64,000 nucleotides of DNA from Phoronis australis (taxonomy: Eukaryota > Phoronida > Phoronidae), in contig NMRA01000337.1 of the NCBI GenBank assembly GCA_002633005.1, forward strand, positions 370,380 through 434,379. The letters run 5' to 3'. A program made the position numbers and the translations under genes. This document shows, piece by piece, positions 24,126-34,081 of the stretch (the stretch's first letter is position 1; the number at the start of each line of letters is the position of its first letter). The notes below the pieces were generated by a model. The model did not search any database and was not told the DNA's origin. It saw nothing but the letters and a program-made list of their open reading frames with translations.

Positions 24126-25546
24126 GCTACGATAAAATCTCAATGCAAATCATAATAGTGGACACAATGCGGCAGACAAGGCTAAGTTCTTTTTTTCACT
24201 AAAGAAATGTTTCATCATTTGAAAGGTACATTTGAAAGGTGCATAGCACAGCTGATATTTTGAGAAACTGTTATCCTTCACAACTGCAGTGTCAGAGGCT
24301 TTATTGCAACTGTGCTTCTTCACAACTACAGTGTCAGAGGCTTTATTGGAAAAGATCAGTTTTGGCAAGTAACAATAAATCCTGGTCAGATCATATCTAG
24401 ACTGACTGGGCTGCGCTGTTAAAAATAAAAGATAAGTCAAAAAATGTTTGAACATAAACCAGTAACAATTCTGAATTCCTCGTCAAATGCTGATCATGTT
24501 TTTGAATTACTAAAATCACCCAAGTACAACCAAAGTTAATTAGAGAATCTGTCCAAACCCACATTACAGTTTCACTAACTCTTTATGGCCATTCCCACTG
24601 GCTCTGAACACTTAACTTTGGTCTTTAATCAAACTTAACAGCGCAAGTTAACTCTGAAGTAAAGAGGTGGTTTTAACAGCTACAATGGGAACCCACAACT
24701 TCAATGTCATTGGGGTTATTGGCAGGGGTCAGTGCCTGCGCTTGCCAACAGCGAGCAGTGACTGGTTAATATTTCTTAATATTTTGTTATATTATCTATT
24801 ATTTTGGCAGTGTCAGCATGCCCTTTCATTTTATCCATGTGTTGGTTGAATTGTTTACTACAAAAAATCACTGAACGTATGGGGTACACAAAATGAGTTC
24901 CCATCACACCTTCTTTGTTCAGATCAACTGTTAGCCTACTTGAGAGTCAATGTTTTAATATGCCACCTTCCTGTGCATCACAATCTTACCAACATGGTGA
25001 TCATTGCCTTGAAAAGTTGGGGAGAGGGCGAGGTGCTTCCCATATTTGTTGGCAAGCACAAAAACAGCAAAGCATATGACTGACGGTCATATTAGCTCCA
25101 CCTAGCGATAACTTTGCTTAACTAGATTTTTTAATAACTTTGAAGACGATGGGAACACTAACGCTTATCTTTGCGGTTAATTATACTTAACATCGAAACT
25201 TGGATAGTAGTGGGGAGTTAACTATATGGTAAAGGGTCTATTGAAACATGGTAAATAAGTGGCCTGCATGTTTTCATACCAGGCAAAAGACTGGACACAG
25301 TAGCTAACAAAGGAGCAAGATGTTATCAGATGTTCACAATCAGAACAAGTCTGGTTAGGTCATTGAGCAGGAGAACACCCTGATGATTAGTGTGATCTAC
25401 ATAATTATGATATTGGCAAACTTGTAAGATACAAAAGCCATGCTTGTAATATCCCTAGTTAAATGTCTGACCACAAATAATGACTTCCAAATCTATTGCC
25501 TTGGTGTGATGCAGTATATCTAATATAGTCTACAAGTCAGAATTAC

Positions 25547-25672
25547 CTGCTTATGGTACTCAATACCCAAAAACTCAAAGTGAGTTACCTGCTTATGGTA
25601 CTCAATACCCAAAAACTCAAAGTGAGTTACCTGCTTATGGTACTCAATACCCATATACTCAAAGTGAGTTAC
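25547..25672 (-). repeat. 42-bp tandem repeat of an exon end plus 5' splice site (three extra copies)
   Basis: Three further copies of a 42-bp unit follow the domain II S1 exon. Each ends in ACCATAAGCAG followed by gtaact (gtaatt after the last copy). Because 42 is divisible by 3 and the unit has no stop, reading through adds 14 residues per copy, VTHFEFLGIEYHKQ or a close variant. The array can be intronic (use of the first donor) or add 14, 28 or 42 residues to the S1-S2 extracellular loop. Confidence 0.9.
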
Positions 25673-25794
25673 CTGCTTATGGTACTCAATACCCATACTC
25701 AAAGTGTTGATGAGAATAGCCACAAGTATGCCATATCTGAAGCCTTTGCTGTCAACGAACGTCTTCAAGTAGGGACGATACTTCTTCCAACAAG
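25673..25794 (-). CDS. Cav3: Cav3 exon: domain II S1, with four possible 5' splice sites
   Basis: This exon encodes the pre-S1 segment and S1 of domain II: CWKKYRPYLKTFVDSKGF, then RYGILVAILINTLSMGIEYH. It enters in phase 1 after acceptor ttattgtag and ends in phase 0 after HKQ at donor gtaact. The proximal donor, just below 25673, gives the family-standard length. The exon end and donor are tandemly repeated (25547-25672), so donors also follow 25631, 25589 and 25547, all in frame; see the separate repeat entry. The next exon starts with [10 protein letters not shown], matching the family PEELTNALE, which supports the proximal donor as the default. Confidence 0.93.
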
Positions 25795-26124
25795 CTACAA
25801 TAAGATGTCATGATTGTTGAAGTCAGGCAACATAAAACTATAAGTGCCCGGGTAAGACAATTGGAACATACTTTTATAGGGATTTTAAGCCTACAAAAAT
25901 GAAATTTGATGATTTTTTGTGATTACCGAGTAAATATCACAGTCAAATATGACTTCTTAAACAACTGCATTTTATAGAAAAATCAATTAGTCGAAATTTG
26001 TGGATTTCCAATACCGAAAAATCACATAATTTACTGCTTATCGTTACTACATTATTTTGCAGATAGAGGGCACAGTTGGTGAAAGACTACATTGCAGTAC
26101 TTGCTATTAAGATCAAACTGTGAG

Positions 26125-26519
26125 NNNNNNNNNNNNNNNNNNNNNNNNNNNNNNNNNNNNNNNNNNNNNNNNNNNNNNNNNNNNNNNNNNNNNNNNNNNN
26201 NNNNNNNNNNNNNNNNNNNNNNNNNNNNNNNNNNNNNNNNNNNNNNNNNNNNNNNNNNNNNNNNNNNNNNNNNNNNNNNNNNNNNNNNNNNNNNNNNNNN
26301 NNNNNNNNNNNNNNNNNNNNNNNNNNNNNNNNNNNNNNNNNNNNNNNNNNNNNNNNNNNNNNNNNNNNNNNNNNNNNNNNNNNNNNNNNNNNNNNNNNNN
26401 NNNNNNNNNNNNNNNNNNNNNNNNNNNNNNNNNNNNNNNNNNNNNNNNNNNNNNNNNNNNNNNNNNNNNNNNNNNNNNNNNNNNNNNNNNNNNNNNNNNN
26501 NNNNNNNNNNNNNNNNNNN
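26125..26519. other. Assembly gap (395 Ns)
   Basis: A run of unknown bases lies in the intron before the domain II S1 exon. Exons on both sides join in phase, so no exon need be hidden here. Confidence 0.98.
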
Positions 26520-27104
26520 CCCCCCCCCCCTCCCGACCTCGCCCCGCTCTGCGCTACACGCCTAGGATTCGATCTTGGCGGGAATCCTAAACCCCCCCTT
26601 GCTGAAAACGTAGATCCGCCACTGATGTTATTGAAGTTTCCTGATTCACTTCTCACTGAATGGATTTCCAGGAGTTCACAGACATTCACCGCAATTTCAC
26701 AGGTGATAACCGACAGACAACTTGTGTTAACGTGAGATATAAAAGTGCTTACCATAAAATGACACAGTAAAAATCAATGGCAAATTATTATAACACCTTC
26801 CGCTTTCTGGAAAACTTGATATTAGTCTAATAAGTAATTTGGCTTGATATTGAAATATTGGGGGAGGACCCAGTGTCATAATCAATACAACCCTGCACAT
26901 ATACCAAAAAGGTATCAGACAACCATGATTTCATGACGTTGATTTGATGTCACCTTGATTACAAAACAGCCCATGAGACTCTCATTAAACAGACAGGTAT
27001 GGATAAATGTGCCACTGTAATACAGTCAAGACAATCCAGCTAGATCTGAAGTATTGACAAAATGTCAATTGTAATCCCAGCAAGGAACATTGTTGAGATT
27101 AGTA

Positions 27105-27719
27105 TCATAACAGCAAGGGGTCTATGTACATAAAATGTAAAATGCTATTTTTTGATGGATGGAGGTTTACAGCAGCTTTAAAGGAAATTACAAGGTACGA
27201 TAATTTCTTTCTAAGAATCATATGCCATAGGCAAAATTGTTTCCCAAAAAGTCCTGCATTAGGGTCAAGTTTTGAGGCTGACCACAGAGTGATGTCATTG
27301 TACCCATATCTAGGATGAAGTTTCCCCAGGGTCAAATCGGAAATTGAAATGTCATTAACCATGCTTTGTCCATAAATAAATTTTGAATCAGGCCATTTAG
27401 TCATCAAGCCCAGAAACCACCCATTTTGAACCACAAGGTCGTCCCGGATTACATGGTGATCGAGCTCTCCTCTGTTCTGGAGATAAAAAAGAAAAACGTG
27501 TGACCTAGTTTTGAAAATCAGACACATTTTCCTGTCTCTCATAGATGTCGGGAAGGTAAAGAATTTTAGATCACGCATCCACGGGGAATTGTCCAGTTTA
27601 TCAAAATTTTTCGCATCAGAGTTGCAACGCATGGCACAGCAGCAATACTTCAATGGCACTGGTGTAACGAATAGAGTAATGCAACTGAGAAAAACTTGTA
27701 AAGAATCAGACAGCAACAA
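27105..27719 (-). CDS. Unrecognised 204-codon open frame inside an intron
   Basis: A single uninterrupted frame of 204 codons from ATG at 27719 lies on the gene strand within the intron before the domain II S1 exon. It starts with a hydrophobic, cysteine-containing stretch (SLQVFLSCITLFVTPVP) that could act as a signal peptide. The rest is mixed and contains LQNRGELDHHVIRDDLVV and HPRYGYNDITLW. I recognise no family. It is long for this AT-rich intronic background, but chance or a decayed retrocopy or transposon is possible. No promoter or polyadenylation signal was identified. Confidence 0.25.
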   Translation of the reverse strand: MLLSDSLQVFLSCITLFVTPVPLKYCCCAMRCNSDAKNFDKLDNSPWMRDLKFFTFPTSMRDRKMCLIFKTRSHVFLFYLQNRGELDHHVIRDDLVVQNGWFLGLMTKWPDSKFIYGQSMVNDISISDLTLGKLHPRYGYNDITLWSASKLDPNAGLFGKQFCLWHMILRKKLSYLVISFKAAVNLHPSKNSILHFMYIDPLLL

Positions 27720-27931
27720 ATAACTCCAGTGGCACGAAAACGAGGTAGCAAAATGAGCCAGACGGATGTTTACAGCACTATGGGTAAATACAGCAAGATT
27801 GGAGTGTCGCTGTGTAATCAGGGACAGCCCTATTGTAAACTCAATTTCAACAGTGAGTGCATGGCTAAAATCAAAACAGAATGCATGGGTTTATGTGGCT
27901 TTAAATAATATGGGCTAAGATAAAGACGTAC

Positions 27932-28096
27932 ACATGTTCTCCTGCATGCTGGTCTTGTCCTGCTCCCAGTCATCAGTTTCCAGTTCAATGGCGTACGCGA
28001 GTTCCCTTAACGCACATTGTGAGCACTGACTGCAATAGGATTCCATGTCAGTCATACTCACAGACGAGATATTATGTGAACCCACAGTCTTGCTAT
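27932..28096 (-). CDS. Cav3: Cav3 exon: distal I-II linker
   Basis: This exon covers the distal part of the cytoplasmic I-II linker. It enters in phase 1 after a strong acceptor (cctttttttctacag) and leaves in phase 1 at gtacgt. It contains a cysteine cluster, MESYCSQCSQCALRELAYAI, followed by acidic ELETDDWEQD. The order CxxC then acidic stretch matches the vertebrate Cav3 linker just before domain II (CPYC then an acidic segment). Both joins restore full codons: Asp with the preceding exon and Ser with the CWKKYRPY of the next. An alternative donor two bases upstream (gtgtac) would break the frame. Confidence 0.88.
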
Positions 28097-28400
28097 CTGT
28101 AGAAAAAAGGCAGTCAATGACTTGATTTGGCAAAGTTAGAACATTCAACATTATTCGTTCATAAATGAGAAGGTGTTTGACTGATCGGGGCAATTCACGC
28201 ATGGTTTTCAATTACTTACATCAATTTTATTGACTACGGGAAGGCATTTGACAGTAAAAACTGTGCTCTTAGCCATATTTTGTTGACTGTAAGAAGAATT
28301 GTGTGGTTACATTATCTAGCTTACACAAAAATGTTTGACTGGTTAAAGACAATAATTACAATTGGGAGTAAAAAAGTAAAAAGCCACTTTTCCAACACAC

Positions 28401-29130
28401 CTTTGTCAATGTTGAGCGAGGAAAGTTTGTTGATGTCACAGTCACCATTAGTCAGGGCACCAGGTGACCCCACACCACATGTTGGCTTACCAGATGACAA
28501 CATATCTGGAACAGCTAACTTATCTCCATGGTAACTGTTCACTGATGGAGGGTGACTAGGAAACGGAGTAAGGAAGCGCGGAGATGACGATCGGGATATA
28601 ACATTTATTCGCGAATCCAGCTGTCCATGGGTATATAGAGCATCAGGATGAGAGTGAATAACTTCCATACATGGCGTCTTACTATAGGACAAGACTGACA
28701 CAGTGTCAATATCTGATGGTTCTGGACTAGCTGTTGGTGCCACCAAGTGTGCGACACCATGGTGAGGGTGACGGCAATGATTGACATGATGGTGACGGCA
28801 TTCACCAACAGTCTGTCCTTTACAGCTACACTTCTTTGTTACACTAGTCCGCCTGCAAAGAGCAAACGCCTTCTCAGGAGTCACTCTCTGCTTAGTCTGA
28901 GGTTTGGTAAAGTGTTTCTTGAGGCGTCGTCTCATTCGGCGCCATAAGTGTCCAATATACTTTAATATCTCACTGTAACAGCCAGTAGGCTCACCAGCAC
29001 TAGCCAGAGTGCTGGTTGACATGTATCTCTTACGCTCCAACTTCATTCTCTCAGTCTCACGTTTTTTGGTGGCAGAGAATTGCGTCGCTATGACTACCAA
29101 ACATAAGTTTATCATAAAAAATGAACCAAT
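28401..29130 (-). CDS. Cav3: Cav3 exon: domain I S6, gating brake and I-II linker
   Basis: This large exon (243 codons plus 1 nt, phase 0 to 1) follows acceptor attttttcag and ends at gtgtgt. It opens with the S6 end [20 protein letters not shown]. The gating brake follows, a helix-loop-helix of charged residues ([17 protein letters not shown], then [19 protein letters not shown]) that sets the low activation threshold in Cav3 channels. The rest is the hydrophilic I-II linker: a Cys/His cluster ([20 protein letters not shown], then CRHPHH), a Ser/Pro-rich tail, and the short motif SSLNI that resembles the TSLNI of vertebrate Cav3. The His-rich patch parallels the polyhistidine of the vertebrate linkers and may bind metal. 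Confidence 0.96.
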
Positions 29131-29875
29131 CTGAAAAAATAACAATAATAAGATATAGAACAAGTGAACAGTTCAGAAGACAACAGAAATTTTTTGGAAT
29201 GATGGAATCATTCATCCTCAGGCAAAAAGAACTCATACAAAATTTAAAAAATCTTGTTTATCATGATATCCCAATGGTACATCTGAGTGTGTTTTACTGT
29301 CCCATTCTTGATCCAGAGAGCACTCATGCACGCTCAATGCAGAGCATAGGTTTATGGGATAGGATTTAGTCAATCCATAGACGCCAAGCTCAACTTGAAA
29401 ACTGACAAATCGTGTGCCATGTTTCAAGTAATTTTTCCAACTCTAAGTGATGTGATTGGTCAACTATTTACTCAACAAAATCCCGTCATCTTTTGTGCAT
29501 ACAGCATCTCATGCTATCCGTAAAAAGGTCAATTGTAGCGTGAGAATGGCAGATATTGCCATGGAAACCTGTCATGACTTAAACATTTTTATTAAAATAA
29601 AATAAAACAAAACAAAAATAATCTAATGAGAGTTTTGTCACATAATTATTTGTATAGTTATCATTGTTAAAAAGTTTAGTGTTCATCAATCCAAATAATA
29701 TCATAAATTTTACAATCAAAAAACAACATTCAAGACAGCTGTAGCTACGTAATATGTTGGACTCAAGCAAAAATGGCCAAATTTGGTGCCAACTTTGTAA
29801 CATATCTCAGAAATGGCCGATCACATTAAAATGAAACGTTCACTTCTTATGCTGCTGTTTTGCTGCATTTTACTT

Positions 29876-29940
29876 AAGACATGATCACATGACTCAAGAC
29901 ATGGTCACATGACTCAAGACATGGTCACATGACTCAATCA
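29876..29940. repeat. 19-bp tandem repeat, 3 copies
   Basis: The unit is ACATGGTCACATGACTCAAG or a close variant, in the intron downstream of the domain I filter exon. Confidence 0.8.
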
Positions 29941-30601
29941 ATTGGAGGTTGGTATAAAGACAAAAATCTAATTCTACAGGCTTTCTGCTTTTAGGAAATT
30001 ATTTTTCCCCCAGTTAAATCGAATAGTTTGGTAGAAATTTGGAGGAATGGACAGATTTGTCAGTGAAGTGCTACATAACCTTAAAATATTTCTGCTTAGG
30101 ATACACCTCATATAGCACTTGGAATGTCATATATGTACCAATGTCTGAAAGCAACTACTACGAAAGTTCAGTTTCCATCTGTTGTACAAGGAACAATCCA
30201 GCAAATTCAATCATAGGCCAACATTTACATATTTCAACTTCCTAGTGACCTAAAAGGAACCAGATTTACGGCAACTAGAGAAACAATTATCATTCGTGGT
30301 AAGCAATTCTGAGAACACCGAAAGCACTCAAAATATCAACTCAAAACTTAAGACCATATAGGCAAAAAAGATTTGCCTATTTTTATAATTATTTTGTAAC
30401 TGATACCAAGGTTTGCATCTTGGTAATTTGTAAAATTATGGCAAAACGTCTTTGTTTTAGAACAGATTATGGTGAACACGTGGACTTTTATCTTGACAAA
30501 AATTTCAAAAAGAGGCAGTATTGAGAATTAATACATCATCATTAGCATAATTTGAACTGTGAAGTTGCCACGAAACAACACATAGTAGACTTTTGAACAT
30601 T

Positions 30602-30835
30602 CACGAGGAAAGTCTACCTCAGATGGATGTTATTTTTCATCCAGGAAAGTCTACCTCAGATGGATGTTATTATTCATCCAGGAAAGTCCACCTCAGATGG
30701 ATGTTATTATTCATCCAGGAATGTCTACCTCAGATGGATGTTATTATTCATCCAGGAAAGCCTACCTTAGAAGGATGTTATTATTCATCCAGGAAAGTCT
30801 ACCTTAGATGGACGTTATTATTCATCCAGTTAAGT
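30602..30835. repeat. 37-bp tandem repeat, about 6 copies
   Basis: The unit contains GGAAAGTCTACCTCAGATGG and ATGTTATTATTCATCCA. It is intronic, and its short open frame is not a gene. Confidence 0.92.
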
Positions 30836-31053
30836 CTTTGATTCAAAAAATTGGGATAATTTAGACAAGTACGTTTGTCATCAAGCAGCATAATTGGCAC
30901 ACTGCAGGAGCGAATCTACGATCATGACCAAAGGGGTGAGAATGTTTGATAATGGACAAATATAGGAGGAAAATTACAACAGCAAAACTGTCAAACTAGA
31001 AGAGTTCCGAATTTTTGAAACCGTGACTACACTGAATTCTTTAACATACTTAC

Positions 31054-31146
31054 CACAATAAGAGTAACGAAATAAATCCACACCCAGAAAGAGTGAGCGT
31101 CTTGTACATAGTACATTATGTCAACCCAGCCTTCCAGACTAATCAC
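31054..31146 (-). CDS. Cav3: Cav3 exon: domain I selectivity filter and start of S6
   Basis: A 31-codon phase 0/0 exon encodes the domain I pore loop and the start of S6. It reads [20 protein letters not shown] and continues with [11 protein letters not shown]. The glutamate of EGW is the domain I residue of the EEDD calcium selectivity filter. The acceptor is cacag and the donor is a strong gtaagt. It is too short to show up as a free-standing open frame, but it is required to join the turret exon to the S6 exon. Confidence 0.95.
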
Positions 31147-32216
31147 CTGTGACAAACACAGCAACATTCTCATCTCAGCAATAGACAATGACATCACGAA
31201 AACAAAAAAAGAAAATCCACCATTCCTTCCCCCAATTACGACTGTATCCTCCCAGTTTGTTTCCCTTCAGAAAGCTGGAAACAACCTTTTCTGGCGTTAC
31301 TCCGACCCCCATTCACGTCCCCATTCTCTTATGTCACGGACATATGTCAAACATTCTCAGCATCGAAATGACAATAAATTGTGATACATTATAGAATTCT
31401 TGGAATGTTTGAGATTCATGAAGAAGTAGGAATCATCACTAGCCAATCATTCAGTTGAAATTTTGTGTGAAAAAACTGTGAACCTCGCCTAGTTTTTGGG
31501 GTCGTAAATTTCCTTTTTACAGGAGTACTTCTAGCCAGCACACTACATTTCTGAACAATTTTGTAATACTCCAAGTACAGGAATTGCTGATGAGACTACA
31601 ACTAAAGCACATTACACAGTGATATATTGACACTAGTAAGTGTAAGGCCATAACACTGTCACACATTTTCACATTACAACATTATCTACACAACACAATA
31701 ACACATTCCTTGAGCAGTGACAGCACTAGACGCAAGTTACCAACTACATATTAATTAAATTTTTGTTTGGTAATTTGATACGATGTAGTGATTTTCTGAA
31801 CAGTTGGGTAATGAAAAACACATGCCATTGCACATCCTTATTTTTGAGGAAACAAACCAACATCATTGAAAACAAACTTACGGTACTTAGAAACAACCAC
31901 ATGAACTCATTTACAGTCCTCAGTGCACAGGACCACGAGAGGTGAGTGCGGCTAGCACAAGATTCCATCCTCAGGGAGCCAAATCTTGAAAACTGAGGAT
32001 GCCAATGGAAATTTTTCACCAAGACCACCAAATCACCAATAAAATGTGACCCAACCACCCTTTGGCAAAATTATATCTTACGGTAGTCTTATTTCAGTCA
32101 AAAATGGTAGCATATTTTTGCTAAAAAATGGCTGCATTAAAAGCTACATCCCTGTGTATCAGTAAGCCAAAGTATCCCCCGGGGTTACTATACAGTTGAC
32201 GGGTTTCATACTTTAC

Positions 32217-32505
32217 CTGAAATATTGCAATCCAAGCTAGTCCGATATTATCAAATGCCACACCCCCCTGGAAGGGGTTCATTTCTGTTGACTGACACGT
32301 GTTGTAGTACTGATTCCAGTTGACACAGGAGTCGTTATATAAAGTATTGCTGTAAAAGTAGTCTACGCTCTCGTTACATTTCACTCCATTCCACCGGTAT
32401 GTAGGGATATCTTTACAGTGCATGATTCCACCATCCCCTTCTTTAGCACATATAAATTCAGTGTCGATCCTTTCTGGTATAAAATATGATCGCAAGTTGT
32501 ACATG
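32217..32505 (-). CDS. Cav3: Cav3 exon: domain I extracellular turret and pore helix
   Basis: This exon encodes the long extracellular S5-P loop of domain I and the first pore helix. The acceptor is tttttacag before CATGT. The frame (one base, then 96 codons) fits the phase 2 end of the previous exon, and it leaves in phase 0 at gtaaag. It contains several cysteines (FICAKE, MHCKD, VKCNES, DSCVNW, NTCQS) expected to form the turret disulfides, and the family-typical CVNWNQYYNTC and NPFQGGVAFDNIGLAWIAI. The NES and NDS sequons could be glycosylated. A second possible acceptor lies 22 bp upstream (ttttttcag), but it would break the phase, so I prefer the one given. Confidence 0.94.
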
Positions 32506-32760
32506 CTGTAAAAAATCAACACAATCAACTGAAAAAATAGTCAAGCTGTTCATTCCAGTCACAGGCAAAATGTTTTGTGAGATATTACAACAAATGTATA
32601 CTTGTTATGTTGTGCTGGCCCATAAAAATAGCAAAAATGAAGTAGCAGATGACATTAACCCATAAACGAACTTTGTTTTCGAAAATCTGTGCTACGGACA
32701 ACACTCAGGTGTTTGTAAGAACACAACCGTGAAGAGTGAAGGTGGGGGTGAATTGCCTTA

Positions 32761-33226
32761 ATGGATAAAACAGACTTAAACACACAAGTCAGGTCGATGC
32801 TCAATCTGAAGAGTTCATCATTAGGTAAACAGAGGTGTGTCATGTACAAGACACACTATAAGACTAGCCTGTACCATTATTTTACACAGATGTTGACTGG
32901 GAATCCTAGGCTCAAGTCATGGCCAACTAAATATACAAAAAAGCAACTTATAAATGGCATAAATGCTGATGGAATTGAAATTAAATGTCCCCAGTGTGCT
33001 GACAATACTACTTCATTTTTACAAGATTGAAATTCACGTAGAAATTGTTTTAAAAGCATTTGGGTTATTGCCTGGTCAGCAGCTGAAGGGGAAGACGTGT
33101 GAAGACCTGTATCTACATCCTAAGAAAGATTGTCCTGGCCTGCTTTATGGTTTTAACAAGAATGGCAAACCAATCACAAACCGGGGAATATTTTTTGCTG
33201 CAGTAAACAAGAGAACAATTTGTTAA
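32761..33226 (+). pseudogene. Possible broken retrocopy or transposon ORF in an intron
   Basis: Two overlapping plus-strand frames have protein-like composition. The first is about 89 codons (contains TKYTKKQLINGINADGIEIK and CPQCADN). The second runs on in another frame (FGLLPGQQLKGKTCEDLYLH, then GKPITNRGIFFAAVN). The frame switch near 33000 would fit a single ancestral reading frame with an indel. No family is recognised. It lies antisense to the channel gene in the intron between the domain I S5 and turret exons. Confidence 0.25.
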
Positions 33227-33568
33227 ACTTTCAACTCAAAATTAAATCGCTTTGCCTGTAGATGTTGCTAAATGTCTTTGCCAGGCACAATCAGTGCAGC
33301 TAAACTTTGTCAACTTGCTCAGGTGATCTAATATGAGCAATTTAAGGAAGGTGCACATAGAACAAAGATAAAAATGGTACCAAGGAGTGTAGAGATACTA
33401 CTACACTCCTTGATGGTATTAAGCAATTTTTATTTGGCAAGCTACCCCACACAAATAAAAAAGACGTGCCAGTGAACTACCATGAAGTGATGGTTTGTCA
33501 GTTCTTGACATAAATATTATCAGTAGCAGCCCTTTGTTAACACAAACTTCATTGAAAGCACAACTGGT

Positions 33569-34081
33569 CTTTTTGTTTGACAGCTTAATAGACTCGCTCG
33601 TAGTGTCTAAACAATATCATTTCTTCAGGCGTGCAGCGATGTAATAAAACACCGAGAGACATAACAGACAAATTAAAACACTAGCTATATTTCAAGATTG
33701 CATGTCTCATCAGGCAATGAATGAAATGATTTTGGAATCCGTATTGATCAGTCATGAAAAACCTGTGTTGAATGAGCAGCTCACAGGTGTGTATCACACG
33801 CTGGCTCTGTTTCGTTAGGCTTGCGGGCTTCCTACCGTGTGCTGCATTCACACTCTGCTTGTACGCCCCTCTTTCTGCTCTTATGTATATTTCACTGTTT
33901 TGCTTCGTATATGTTCATTTCACTCATAGCCTGATGAGACATGCAGTCTCGAAATATAGTCAATGTTTTAAGTTGTCTCTCTGTTATGTCTCTCGGTGTT
34001 TTACTACATCGCTGCATGCCTGAAGAAATGATATTGTTTCGACATTACGAGCGAGTCTGTATTAAGCTGTCAAACAAAAAG
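33569..34081. mobile_element. 513-bp foldback element with ~150-bp arms
   Basis: The left arm (33569-33718) starts CTTTTTGTTTGACAGCTTAA. The right arm (33929-34081) ends with its complement. The arms share long matching blocks (GACTCGCTCGTA, CAATATCATTTCTTC, GAGAGACATAACAGA, GCATGTCTCATCAGG). The ~210-bp centre has no recognised gene. Confidence 0.88.

Larger units (their letters stand above)
29131..31053. other. Cav3 intron
   Basis: Apart from the two tandem arrays annotated above I see no coding or structural feature. The region is AT-rich. Confidence 0.5.

Noticed and set aside
23789-24202. Three overlapping plus-strand frames of 87-137 codons rich in CVSLAIC-type repeats
   Set aside because: They are produced by a 22-bp minisatellite that lacks stops in several phases, with no gene signals.
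26087-26755. Long apparent frames made mostly of unknown residues
   Set aside because: They span the N gap and have no real sequence content.
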